A program made the position numbers and the translations under genes. From Candidatus Wallbacteria bacterium (GTDB lineage Bacteria > Muiribacteriota > UBA6191 > JACPRK01): a stretch of DNA of 64,000 bases. Below the pieces are notes generated by a model. The model was not told the origin of the DNA and made no database searches. It saw nothing but the letters and a program-made list of their open reading frames with translations. Each line of letters starts with the position of its first letter. Position 1 is the first letter of the stretch. Positions 50,822 to 59,390 of the stretch are shown here, piece by piece. The stretch is from contig JACQZN010000047.1 of NCBI GenBank assembly GCA_016213845.1, positions 1 to 64,000 on the forward strand, given 5' to 3'.

Positions 50822-53278
50822 ATGCCTGCTGAGGGTGACAAGCTCGGGCGGCACCTGCTGAGGGAGAAACTCGGGCAGGGAGGAATGGGCATCGTCTATC
50901 TCGCCACGCACGAGACACTTGGAAGGGAGGTTGCCCTCAAGCTGATGCCCGAGCCGCAGGCAGGTGCGGGTGCCGGTCTGGCCAGGCGGTTCCTCCGGGA
51001 AGCCTCGGCATGCTCCAGGCTCTCGCATCCGAGTATCGTCAAGGTCTTCGATTTCGGGCACGAGCACGGGTTCTACTACTACTCGATGGAGGTACTGAGA
51101 GCGCGCAGCCTCGAGGAAGTCCTCCGCGACGGCACTCCGGCCCCACTGGAACTGACCTTTCGCGTGGCGCGCGACATGGCGGGGGCGATGCAGCATTACC
51201 ACGCGGCCGGCCTGGTGCACCGCGACATCAAGCCGGCCAACATCGTGCTCCATGACGACGGCCGGCCCGTGCTGACGGACTTCGGGCTGGTCAAGGACCT
51301 GGAGGCCACGGCCATCACGCGCCAGGGGTTGACCGTCGGCACACCTCACTACATGGCGCCCGAAATGATTTACGGCGAAGTCTTCCCCTCGAGCGACATC
51401 TGGCAACTGGGTGTCGTGCTCTACCGGATGTGCACCGGGAAGCTCCCCTTCCCGGGCGAACAGACCGAGCAGGTCCTCACCGACATTCTCCAAACGGAGC
51501 CGGTGGCTCCGGTGACGCTCAATGACAGATTGCCGGCCTCCCTGAGCATCCTGATCCTCAACTGTCTCGAGAAGAGCACCTCCCTGCGCTACTCAAACGC
51601 CGACGAGCTGGCACGGGACGTAGCCGCTGCCGCCCGGCGGGCCACGGTCGCCCGCAGGCACGCGCCCGCGAAGGCCGAAGAACCCGCCCCCAAGGCCGCG
51701 GCGCCTGGCCCATCGCGGGCCGGCCGGGCCAGCGCGCCGGTGGTACGGCCGGACCCGAAGACAGTCCCCAGAGTCGGCTTAGGCCCCAAGGCATGGCTGA
51801 CGCTGGCGGCTCTCGCCCTGGCGGTCGCAGGTTGGTACCGCGTCGCGTCCATTCCCAGCCGGGCGACGGAGATCGTCTGCAGAGCGGGCTCACGACGCGC
51901 TCTGGTGAGCTGGAAGTCCAGCCCGGCGACCGTGGAGTGGGGAACCATCGATGCGGCGGAGTTGCGCGTGGCCCATGCCGAGACGAAGGGCGACGTGTCA
52001 TCGGTCGAGCTTGCGCCACTCGAACCGGGCAACTATCGCTTCTCGCTGGTACTGCCAGACGGCTCGAGATCTCCCTCGCACCAGTTCACGGTGCCAGCGA
52101 CTGCCATCCGTCCAATGCGCTTCGCCTGCGACGAGAAGGGCCTGGAGCTCGGGTTCGTTACACCGCACGCCACACGCGCGACGTTGAGCGACGGACGCGG
52201 ACGAACCGTCCAGGACGTCGCCGCCACGACGGCTCACCTCCTGCGCCTCGAGAGTCCGGTGACCGGCGCGCTCCTCCTGGGCCTCGAGTTTCCCGATCCC
52301 GCCGGCGATCCCGTCCGGCTGGACGGTCAGCACTTTCGCGACGTCTTCATCGCGGCGCTGCTCGAGCCCATGGCGCGGGAGCTCGCTGCAACGCTGGCTG
52401 CCTACGATCCGGCCCCTTTCCTCCTGGAGAAGATCGACAAGCGGCTGCCCGCCACCGTTTGCCGCGGCCTGGCGTCGACCTTCACGAAGCTGGGCTTCGA
52501 AGGGATGCTGCTCGGAGTCGAGCAGGATAGGATGCCTCATTACGAGCGGTTTGGGGTCGAAGATCCGCTCGCCCGGAAGCTGGCGGCGGAGCTCTCGACG
52601 AACCTGAGCGGTCAGCCCTGGCACCGGCCGTTACGCTCGCTTCTGGCGCTCGCGCCGGACCTCTGGAGCAGGCGGAGGCTCTCGAAGGCGACCGCGCTGG
52701 CGCTCCATCCGGGATTACAGCGGCTGGCCGCGGTCGACTACTACGCGGGCTTTCTCGGCGTCCCGGCCGCCACCGGTGTCGAGACGATCCTCGCAGACCA
52801 GTGGCAGTCCGGGTACCGTCGCGCGCTGGCGTCGTCGGTCCCGTCGATCGTGCTGTCGGTTCCCCAAGACATCGTCTGGCCGTATCCGATGGAGGACGCC
52901 CGGCTCCTTCGCGACACGAGCCTGCAGATTCAGGGCAAGCGCATCGTCGCCGACTACGACTTCGACCTGCCGCTCGAGGCCCCCGATCGCTGCAAGCGCG
53001 CCGAGGTGACGCTCCACTCCGCGCATCTGGAAACCGAGCTGACCTTTCGGGTCGAGTTCGTGGGGGGGCCGACGCTCGACCTTCGGCACGAATCCCGGGC
53101 CCAGGTGCAGAACCCGGAGCGATTCCCTCGGGACCTGTCGCTTCTCCTGGACCCTCGACTGCTCCAAACTGGCAAGAACCGGGTTCGCATCTCGGTCGCC
53201 CCCGTGGCCGGAACGCGCTACCTGGCGCTCAAGCCGAACAACTCCCTGCGCGCGTTTCGCTTCGCCTGGGAGCCTTGA
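50822..53278 (+). CDS. membrane-anchored Ser/Thr protein kinase
   Basis: 818 residues. Kinase domain ~10-270 with LGQGGMGIVYLA, VALKLM, HRDIKPANIVL, DFGLVK and MAPEMIYG, all intact; LGQGGMG is the common bacterial PknB-type loop. A Pro/Ala linker leads to a transmembrane helix (AWLTLAALALAVAGWY) near residue 330. The ~470-residue extracytoplasmic part starts with a fibronectin-III-like segment and ends with beta-rich sequence that I do not recognise. ATG 50822 gives the right kinase N-terminus. It is divergent from the giant-protein gene over 249 nt. Confidence 0.92.
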   Translation: MPAEGDKLGRHLLREKLGQGGMGIVYLATHETLGREVALKLMPEPQAGAGAGLARRFLREASACSRLSHPSIVKVFDFGHEHGFYYYSMEVLRARSLEEVLRDGTPAPLELTFRVARDMAGAMQHYHAAGLVHRDIKPANIVLHDDGRPVLTDFGLVKDLEATAITRQGLTVGTPHYMAPEMIYGEVFPSSDIWQLGVVLYRMCTGKLPFPGEQTEQVLTDILQTEPVAPVTLNDRLPASLSILILNCLEKSTSLRYSNADELARDVAAAARRATVARRHAPAKAEEPAPKAAAPGPSRAGRASAPVVRPDPKTVPRVGLGPKAWLTLAALALAVAGWYRVASIPSRATEIVCRAGSRRALVSWKSSPATVEWGTIDAAELRVAHAETKGDVSSVELAPLEPGNYRFSLVLPDGSRSPSHQFTVPATAIRPMRFACDEKGLELGFVTPHATRATLSDGRGRTVQDVAATTAHLLRLESPVTGALLLGLEFPDPAGDPVRLDGQHFRDVFIAALLEPMARELAATLAAYDPAPFLLEKIDKRLPATVCRGLASTFTKLGFEGMLLGVEQDRMPHYERFGVEDPLARKLAAELSTNLSGQPWHRPLRSLLALAPDLWSRRRLSKATALALHPGLQRLAAVDYYAGFLGVPAATGVETILADQWQSGYRRALASSVPSIVLSVPQDIVWPYPMEDARLLRDTSLQIQGKRIVADYDFDLPLEAPDRCKRAEVTLHSAHLETELTFRVEFVGGPTLDLRHESRAQVQNPERFPRDLSLLLDPRLLQTGKNRVRISVAPVAGTRYLALKPNNSLRAFRFAWEP

Positions 53279-53322
53279 GGCGCGAGTCGGGGAGGATGCG
53301 CGCGCTTTCCCGGCCCCCCTTC

Positions 53323-54465
53323 TCAAGGCATCGGGACCGGAATCGCGTTCAGCAGGGAGAGGCCGGCGATCAGGGCTAGGTACTCGGTCAATGCACGTTC
53401 ACCGCCAGCCCGCGGGCAATCGGCCGAGAATGCCCGGAGTGCGCCCGCGACGACGATCAGGGCCAGCAAGCCCTCGTGAGTCACGACCCCCGCCAGGGCA
53501 GCCCAAAGGACGGCGATGAACCGGTAGTGGCGGGGAAGCGCCCGGAAGCCGCGGCCGCCGTCGAGCTGCCAGAACGGCAACAGGTTGAAGAGGTTGATCC
53601 AGGCTCCGAACTTGGCAACGGCGGCGAAGAGAGCGTTGCCCGTCACCAGCCAGGCGCCGCACGAAGCGAGCGCGGCTCCCAGCCCCCAGAGCGGACCTGC
53701 CAGCCCTATCCGGGCGTCCTCGATCGCATCGCTCGGATACTGATGGAGCCGTACGAGAGCGCCAAAGCCCGGAATGAACATGGGCGCCGAGGCCTTGATG
53801 CCGTACCGCGTGAGCGCGGCCACGTGCCCCATCTCATGCACGTAAATCGAGAGCACGATGCAGACCCCGAACTTCCAGCCCCACAGTGCCCAGCAGGGGC
53901 CCAGATAGACCAGCATGGAGAAAAAAGTGCTGCCTTTCGAGACGCCCATCAGCAGGAGCTTCAACTTGCTGGCAATGGCGACGAACACGAACTTGAACTT
54001 CCAGACCGCCAGGCCGGCTAGCGCCATGAAACCGAACGCACCGGTCCTCTTTCCGGCAGTCCCGCCCTTCACCGTCGGGTCAGCCGCGGCCTCGACTTCA
54101 CTCCTGGGGCGCTCCGGGGACGCGCCGGTGACGTTCGCAAGGTGGTCCGGGCGCCGGTCGCCCTCCGGCTCGACGTATCCCACGGCGTCGACCCGTTCCC
54201 GCAATGCGGCGATGCGCGCGACGATGATCCCGTGCTGGCGGGTCTCGCGGGGGAGAAGCTCGAGCGCTTCGCGCCAGACCGACAGAGCGGCTGTGAGCCG
54301 GCCTTCCTCTACCAGCCGGCCGGCCTCGTCGGACAACCGTTTCAGCCTCTCGGCATGCAGGAGTCGGCGGCACGAAGGGCAACTGAGCAGGGAAAGTGGA
54401 ACCCTGGCCGAACAGCCGGTACAGACGGCGACTTCGCCTGGGGCAACCGCTTCTATCTCAGACAC
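53323..54465 (-). CDS. site-2-type M50 membrane metalloprotease with zinc ribbon
   Basis: 380 residues. N-terminal zinc ribbon CTGCSARVPLSLLSCPSC (residues ~15-32), a helical stretch, then several membrane segments. The zinc site is HEMGH near residue 209, and the second ligand region is LDGGR near residue 298, the equivalent of the S2P NPDG loop. Enzymes of this type cleave membrane proteins within the bilayer. It starts at GTG 54465, overlapping the upstream gene by 8 nt, so the two are coupled. The substrate is unknown, but the upstream membrane protein is a natural candidate partner. Confidence 0.85.
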   Translation of the reverse strand: MSEIEAVAPGEVAVCTGCSARVPLSLLSCPSCRRLLHAERLKRLSDEAGRLVEEGRLTAALSVWREALELLPRETRQHGIIVARIAALRERVDAVGYVEPEGDRRPDHLANVTGASPERPRSEVEAAADPTVKGGTAGKRTGAFGFMALAGLAVWKFKFVFVAIASKLKLLLMGVSKGSTFFSMLVYLGPCWALWGWKFGVCIVLSIYVHEMGHVAALTRYGIKASAPMFIPGFGALVRLHQYPSDAIEDARIGLAGPLWGLGAALASCGAWLVTGNALFAAVAKFGAWINLFNLLPFWQLDGGRGFRALPRHYRFIAVLWAALAGVVTHEGLLALIVVAGALRAFSADCPRAGGERALTEYLALIAGLSLLNAIPVPMP

Positions 54466-55252
54466 TGGCAGCGGTTATGGTCTCGCCGGTCGGCTGCAAC
54501 TCGAAAGGCCCCTCGAACTTCACGTCGACCCACTGGTTGGCTTTCCAGGCCTCCATCAACCCGATTCCAATGATGATCAGGCCGATCCAGGCGTTGCTTC
54601 CCTCGCTGAGCGACAGGAACGGGATGGCAAAGGCCACTCCGAACAGCACGAGGGCGGCCGCGGCGATGTACGCCAGATTCTCTCCCAGAGACCGCCTTGT
54701 CTCGTCCCCCGGTGAGCCTTCCTCGGCCGTCCTTCCCTGAGGCGGAGCTCCGGCCTTGACGTCCGCGGCGGCCGGGCTCTTCTTCTGGGCCTCTTCGGCG
54801 ATGAATGCAATGATCTCCGGAATGTAAGTGGAAACGATGGATCCATAGGTCAAGAACGCGGCGAGCAGCTGAAACAACACCCCACCTCGGTTGCCCGAGC
54901 CCTTGCGAACGGCCTTGCCCACCATGACGCCCACGACGATTGCGATGAGGCCGAAGTTGTAGCCGGTCAGAGCGCCGATTCCAAAGTAGAGGAGGCTTCC
55001 CGCCCCGGCCGCCAGCGTCCCATAGATGCCGGCGCGTAGAAAGCCGCTCACGCCCGGTTTACGGGCGTGCACCTGTTCGACCAGCACGCGGCACGGGGGG
55101 CAGACCGAGGCCACCCCCATCTGAAAGTACGTGGCTTCAATTGGTTGACTGCAGCCCGCGCATGCCAGAGCGGAGTTCGGTCCGACGAACTCGGCCTCGT
55201 CGAACTGGAGCTCCGGTTCCCTCGAGCCCCCACCTTGCTCGTCAGCTGCCAT
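54458..55252 (-). CDS. zinc-ribbon multi-pass membrane protein, partner of M50 protease
   Basis: 264 residues. Residues ~30-55 carry a zinc ribbon CAGCSQPIEATYFQMGVASVCPPC, like the one in the downstream protease. Next come two hydrophobic segments (LLYFGIGALTGYNFGLIAIVVGV), a third (FQLLAAFLTYGSIVSTYIPEII), a charged linker, and two more (YIAAAALVLFGVAFAIPFL; WIGLIIIGIGLMEAW). No family is recognised. ATG 55252 begins a plausible protein; the longer frame upstream is not convincing. Overlap of 8 nt with the protease implies a joint function. Confidence 0.75.
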   Translation of the reverse strand: MAADEQGGGSREPELQFDEAEFVGPNSALACAGCSQPIEATYFQMGVASVCPPCRVLVEQVHARKPGVSGFLRAGIYGTLAAGAGSLLYFGIGALTGYNFGLIAIVVGVMVGKAVRKGSGNRGGVLFQLLAAFLTYGSIVSTYIPEIIAFIAEEAQKKSPAAADVKAGAPPQGRTAEEGSPGDETRRSLGENLAYIAAAALVLFGVAFAIPFLSLSEGSNAWIGLIIIGIGLMEAWKANQWVDVKFEGPFELQPTGETITAASV

Positions 55253-55476
55253 GCTCAACCCTCCCTGGGCGCTCGCCCGAGCGCTCTCGCTCACGATCGG
55301 CTTGCCGTGTCGGAAGGGAAGCGTACCACGCAGTTCGACCACTCGGTAGAGCAGCCTCCAAGCCGTGCGGGAGGGAAAACGCTCCACGGCGTCCTGGACG
55401 GACGAGGTCCTTCTTGCGTCTGTCGCGCGCTCGTCGCGATCGAGCTCCCGCATCCCTCCCCCCGCCCCCGGGCGCG

Positions 55477-56337
55477 TCAGGCGAAGCGCGGCAGGGCCAG
55501 CTCGGCCTGGGCGGCGACCTGTTCGTCGGCGTCGCCGGCCAGCTGGCGCACCCAGGGCGAGAGCTCCTGGGCGGGGGGAACGTGGCGCATCGCGTAGGCA
55601 GCGCTGGCGCGCCACCGCGGATCGGTGTGGCCGGCCATCTGGATGAGGAAGTCCTGCGCCTTGCGGACTCCCGCTTTCAGCAGGAGCACGAGGCTGTTGG
55701 CTCGCACCCGGTTACTGGGATCGGCCACGGCGTAGGGCGCGACGATCCGGGCCAGCTCAGGGCCGTCCAGGATCTCGCCCAGCGCCTCGACGGCGTTGGC
55801 CCGCACGCGCGAGTCGGCGTCCTTGAGGCGGTCGACGAAGAGCCTGCGCATCGTCGGGTTCTTCTGGCGACCCAGCAGCGCGACGGTGGCCGCGCGCACC
55901 TTCTCGTCCTTGTGGTTGAGGGCGTTGCTCTTCACCAGGAAGTCGTACAGATACTGCTGGGAGGCGTGGTACAGGTTGGAGAGCACGGCGACCTTGACCT
56001 CGGGCTTCTGCGTCGCGAAGTAGGTGGCCGTCAGCATGGCCAGCGCCTGGGCGTCCCCGATCTCGCCCAGCATCTGGAGCACGCTGGTGACGATGTACGG
56101 CTCGTCCTTGAGGCGCGCGGAGAAGACCCGCGTCACCTCTGCGGCCGGCCACTGGGGCTTGAGTACACGCAACGCGCCCAGCCGGTTGTAGCTCTGCTTG
56201 TCCTCCAGGGCGATGCGGAGAACCTCGCCGCGAACGGGCTGTTCGAGCCGGGTGTCGCCAATGGCCTTGAGCGCGTCGAATCGCTCTAGCGGGTCGTGGC
56301 TGCGGAGCTTCTTGAGCATCTCGGTCGGGCTGGTCAT
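55477..56337 (-). CDS. HEAT-repeat protein
   Basis: 286 residues, almost entirely HEAT-like helical repeats of 30-40 residues (LRSHDPLERFDALKAIGD; KDADSRVRANAVEALGEIL; TDPRWRASAAYAMRHV; GDADEQVAAQAELAL). No signal peptide, so it is a cytoplasmic scaffold or binding protein. ATG 56337 is the start; the upstream frame enters sequence without HEAT character. It precedes the zinc-ribbon/M50 pair by 224 nt on the same strand. Confidence 0.82.
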   Translation of the reverse strand: MTSPTEMLKKLRSHDPLERFDALKAIGDTRLEQPVRGEVLRIALEDKQSYNRLGALRVLKPQWPAAEVTRVFSARLKDEPYIVTSVLQMLGEIGDAQALAMLTATYFATQKPEVKVAVLSNLYHASQQYLYDFLVKSNALNHKDEKVRAATVALLGRQKNPTMRRLFVDRLKDADSRVRANAVEALGEILDGPELARIVAPYAVADPSNRVRANSLVLLLKAGVRKAQDFLIQMAGHTDPRWRASAAYAMRHVPPAQELSPWVRQLAGDADEQVAAQAELALPRFA

Positions 56338-56987
56338 GGCGAAATGGGGCCGTTCGAATGTCGTCCCACCTTGCTTTGACGAGACTATGCCCGCCCGGGA
56401 TAGAAGGTTTCGAAAATTATTGCGTCTCCCGCCAGGAAGTTCGGGAAACACCACGGGGCTCGAGCTCTTGGGTCCTCCAGTCTCGACCCTCACGCGAGAC
56501 GCTCAGGAATTGGCGACAGAGCTTGCAGAGTAGCCAAAGAAACTTGGAACCTTCGCCCACGGTTCCTCGTGTTCCCACGTGACGAGACCGGGCAGCCCGA
56601 ACCGGAGCAGTCGGCAGCGTGACGCGCCGCGATCGTGGAAGGCTCTGCTTCTGTCGACGTAGCGCATCGGCCCCTGGCGACAGCGGTCATCGGTTCCCCG
56701 CTCTGGATTCGCACAGCGTCACGGCGGGGATGTGCCAGACGGCCAGGTTCGGGTGGCCGTTTGCCCGGGTGGCGAGTCTGGTGATGGCCGGAGCGCTCGT
56801 GGCGACCATTGCCTGCTCCGAAGGTATGGCGTGACCGCCTCGGTTCTGTCGACGCGGTTCTTTCGGGACTCTGCCGTGATTTCCTTCGCACCTGGTGCGT
56901 GAGGGGAGTCTTGCGGCTCAGCGTCCCGTGACAGCACGCCTGGTCCCTTTGCCGGGGCTTCCTCGTCGGCTCCGGGCCAGTGAAACT
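56338..56987. other. 650 nt without a recognisable gene
   Basis: Between the HEAT gene and the inverted repeat I see no open frame with family features, no RNA gene and no tandem repeat. The sequence includes AT-richer stretches (for example around 56400-56420) than its surroundings. It borders a decayed transposase and may be transposon debris too old to recognise. Confidence 0.5.
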
Positions 56988-57060
56988 GGGTCAACTCGAC
57001 TTTCCCCATTTACGTCCGCACTGCATGCCGGCGAACAAATGGGGAAAGTCGAGTTGACCC
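56988..57060. repeat. 24-bp inverted repeat with 25-nt loop
   Basis: Arms 56988-57011 and 57037-57060 are exact complements (GGGTCAACTCGACTTTCCCC plus ATTT), with partial pairing a few bases further out. The style resembles REP/RAYT-associated elements, as with the 39-bp palindrome at 39591, although the sequences differ. The right arm touches the IS66 fragment. Confidence 0.85.
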
Positions 57061-57063
57061 GAT

Positions 57064-57358
57064 TTGCTTTGGCGTAGCTTGCGCACCTTCTTGGGGTCGT
57101 GCCCTGCCGTGATGCGCTCGATGCCCTAGAGAACGGAGATGATGGTCATCGCGGCGCCGGTGCGAACCGGGTCGCTCTCGCGAGCGTCGAAGAACCCGCG
57201 CGGCACATGGGTCCAGCAGACCGCTTCGAAGGGCCAGTCTCCTTGAAGAGCTTGTCATGGTCCGGGAAGGCGTCGGCCTGGATGGAGCCTGTGTAGCTCG
57301 AGAGGACCTCTTGCACGTGCTTGTGCGTGGGGTCGGGGGCGTAGCGGAGGTGTAGGGC
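57064..57358 (-). pseudogene. decayed IS66-family transposase fragment
   Basis: Reading the minus strand, one frame gives RYAPDPTHKHVQEVL and TGSIQADAFPDHDKLF. After a frameshift near 57239 a second frame continues VCWTHVPRGFFDAR, ESDPVRTGAAMTIISVL, a TAG stop near 57127, then GIERITAGHDPKKVRKLR. This order is that of the IS66 (TnpC) core: the QADAY-like strand followed by the CWAHARRxFFEA motif. With a frameshift, a stop and both ends missing it cannot be active. No terminal repeats or target duplications were found. Confidence 0.75.
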
Positions 57359-57405
57359 CTCATCACGCCGGACGCGAAGTGGAACCCGGCCGACCCCGCC
57401 CCCCC

Positions 57406-57933
57406 TCAGCGAAGCTGCTCGTACCACTCCAGAAAGCGCACGAAGACGGATTCGAAGGCCTTCTTCCAGTCCATGCTGGGGCCGTCCCGGAACGCTTCCA
57501 GGCTGAGGGGGAACTCGGTCACGGCGTTCTCGTTGCCCCGACGGCAGAAGTATCCGACCACCTCGAGCTCGCGGCTGAGAATCACGGCGCTGAACCGCAC
57601 GAACAGCAGGAAGTCGGTCTTGAAGGCCACCTCGATGACCCGGTGCTCGGCGCTGGTCCGGAGCATGCCGAAGATCTCGGGCCTGCGGGCCGCTTGCCGG
57701 TAGCCCATCCGGGCCACGGTGAAGAGGTTCGGGTACTCGAGCTGGATGTTGTCGGTGACGAACGTGTGGAAGAGGTCCGAGAGGTAGATGACCTGTTCCT
57801 CGGCCTTCTTGACCTTGCGGACGCGGTCCGCGGCAGACGCGGGCTTCTCCGGCTCCTGGGCGGCGGGCGCCTCCAGCTCGGCCTCCTTGTCCTTCTCGAG
57901 GACCTGGTTGAGCTTCTTGAGGAGATCGGTCAT
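57406..57933 (-). CDS. hypothetical cytoplasmic protein
   Basis: 175 residues with no signal peptide. An N-terminal charged coiled-coil-like stretch (LLKKLNQVLEKDKEAELEAPAAQEPEKP) is followed by an aromatic-rich mixed alpha/beta domain (VIYLSDLFHTFVTDNIQLEYPN; FLLFVRFSAVILSRELEVVGYF). I recognise no family. It lies 12 nt downstream of the secreted HEAT protein on the same strand and is probably cotranscribed with it. Confidence 0.7.
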   Translation of the reverse strand: MTDLLKKLNQVLEKDKEAELEAPAAQEPEKPASAADRVRKVKKAEEQVIYLSDLFHTFVTDNIQLEYPNLFTVARMGYRQAARRPEIFGMLRTSAEHRVIEVAFKTDFLLFVRFSAVILSRELEVVGYFCRRGNENAVTEFPLSLEAFRDGPSMDWKKAFESVFVRFLEWYEQLR

Positions 57934-57945
57934 GGCGGACCGAGT

Positions 57946-59199
57946 CTACCAGTACTTGCGGCCCAGCGGAGTGAACGCGGAGCGATTGGCGGCCCACCAT
58001 TCCTTGTAGACCCGCGCCAGGCGCTGGCGCTCGGTCAGCGGCTCGCGCACCCAGACCGCCTTGAAGAGATACGCGTCGCCGACCGGGTGGGCGATCAGCT
58101 CCGAGAGGACGGAGAGGCCCGGCCAGGCCACCGGGGCATCTGGGGTCTGGACCGTTTGGATGGCCTGATCCACGGCCTCCCGGAACCACTCCAGCCGGTC
58201 CCGCCCCGCGTGGGTCTTGAGCCATTCGCTCCAGCGGTTGGCCTCCATCTGCTGGGCCACGGCCACCAGCGGCGATCCGAACAGCGCCTCCGAGGGGGGC
58301 GCCTGGAAGGTCAGCTCGGCCAGCCAGGCGGCGTGGAGAAAGGCCCTGCGAGAGTCGGGACCCGCTAGCGCGGCGAGGCTTTCCTGAAAGCACTCGTCGA
58401 GCAGCTCGGCCCGCTTGCGCAGCTTGCGCTTGCCCCACCAGTCGGACCAGTCGGCGTGCTGCTCCTTGACCTGCAGCGGGCGGTTGATGACGCACCGGTA
58501 GGTGAGCTCGGTGAGCGAGGTCTGTGCGAAGGTCGTGACGTAGGGGTCCTTGTCGAGCAGCCGGGCGATCAGGGCGTCGACCGCTCCAAACTCGTCGATC
58601 TCGCCCATCGTCTCGGCCGCGGCGCCTCGAGCGATGTCGCTTCCATTCGCCAGGACGCGATACAGGACCGGTACGCCCGCGCGTTCTCGCAGGGCGCCCA
58701 GGGCGAAGACGGATTCGCGCGCCACGTGAGGGTCGGTTTCCCGCGTGAGCGCCTCCAGGAGCGCGGCTTGCGCGGGGTCGCCGAGCCGGCCAAGGAACCG
58801 CGGATACTGTCTCCGCAGGACGAGGTCGGTCGACGGATCTTTCAAGGCGGCAAGCAGGCTGCTGGGGAGAGTCTTCTGGCCCAGGTCGGCGAGCACATCG
58901 AGGATCAGGTGGAGGGTCTTTGGCCGCTTGCACGCCACGGCGGCTCGGCAGAGCGGCTCGAGCGCCGCGCCGCCACGAGCACGCAGCTTCTCGCGAAGCT
59001 CGTAGGCGAGGCGGGATTCGCGACTGTCCCGCTGCAGCTCGGCCAGAGAGGTGCGGTCGAGGTGGACGCCGATGCGGTCCAGCGCGGCCAGTTGCCGCAC
59101 CAGCTCTTCGGTTCCGACGGGTGCGGGCGCCGAGGCGCGCGCCCCGGAGGCCAGCGCAGCGACAAGCATGCACGCGGCGGCCAGCGGGACCCGCGTCAT
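57946..59199 (-). CDS. secreted HEAT-repeat protein
   Basis: 417 residues with a signal peptide (MTRVPLAAACMLVAALASGARA). Residues ~25-230 are HEAT-like repeats (YPRFLGRLGDPAQAALLEAL; DPHVARESVFALGALRERA; IARGAAAETMGEIDEF; DPYVTTFAQTSLTELTYR), then a Trp-rich helical C-terminal part (QHADWSDWWGKRKLRKRAELL). The WSDWWGKRK segment resembles sequences following HEAT domains in planctomycete/acidobacterial secreted proteins. Function unknown. It is divergent from the secreted protein gene at 59391. Confidence 0.78.
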   Translation of the reverse strand: MTRVPLAAACMLVAALASGARASAPAPVGTEELVRQLAALDRIGVHLDRTSLAELQRDSRESRLAYELREKLRARGGAALEPLCRAAVACKRPKTLHLILDVLADLGQKTLPSSLLAALKDPSTDLVLRRQYPRFLGRLGDPAQAALLEALTRETDPHVARESVFALGALRERAGVPVLYRVLANGSDIARGAAAETMGEIDEFGAVDALIARLLDKDPYVTTFAQTSLTELTYRCVINRPLQVKEQHADWSDWWGKRKLRKRAELLDECFQESLAALAGPDSRRAFLHAAWLAELTFQAPPSEALFGSPLVAVAQQMEANRWSEWLKTHAGRDRLEWFREAVDQAIQTVQTPDAPVAWPGLSVLSELIAHPVGDAYLFKAVWVREPLTERQRLARVYKEWWAANRSAFTPLGRKYW

Positions 59200-59285
59200 G
59201 GAAACCCGAGATTTTCGCGAACGGAGCAAACTTTTTGGAGGCCGGCGCGTAGTAGTAGGAGGAAGGCGCCTGTCGCCCCGTCCAC

Positions 59286-59314
59286 TTGACACTTCGGCGA
59301 GCCATCCAAATAAT
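59286..59314 (+). promoter_or_regulatory. sigma70-type promoter for the gene at 59391
   Basis: A perfect -35 box TTGACA (59286-59291), a 17-nt spacer, and AATAAT (59309-59314), matching TATAAT at five of six bases. This is conspicuous in such GC-rich DNA. Transcription would start near 59321 and leave a leader of about 70 nt before the GAGGAGGA ribosome site. Confidence 0.65.
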
Positions 59315-59390
59315 ACTCAGGACCTGCTGAATTGGCCAGCCGCGCGTGCATCGTCATGCTCGCGGCCACATCGAGGAGGAACCGGTCATC

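Noticed and set aside
57146..59305. 719-codon minus-strand frame
   Set aside because: Mostly an out-of-frame shadow of the secreted HEAT gene; only its last part carries the IS66 fragment, annotated separately.
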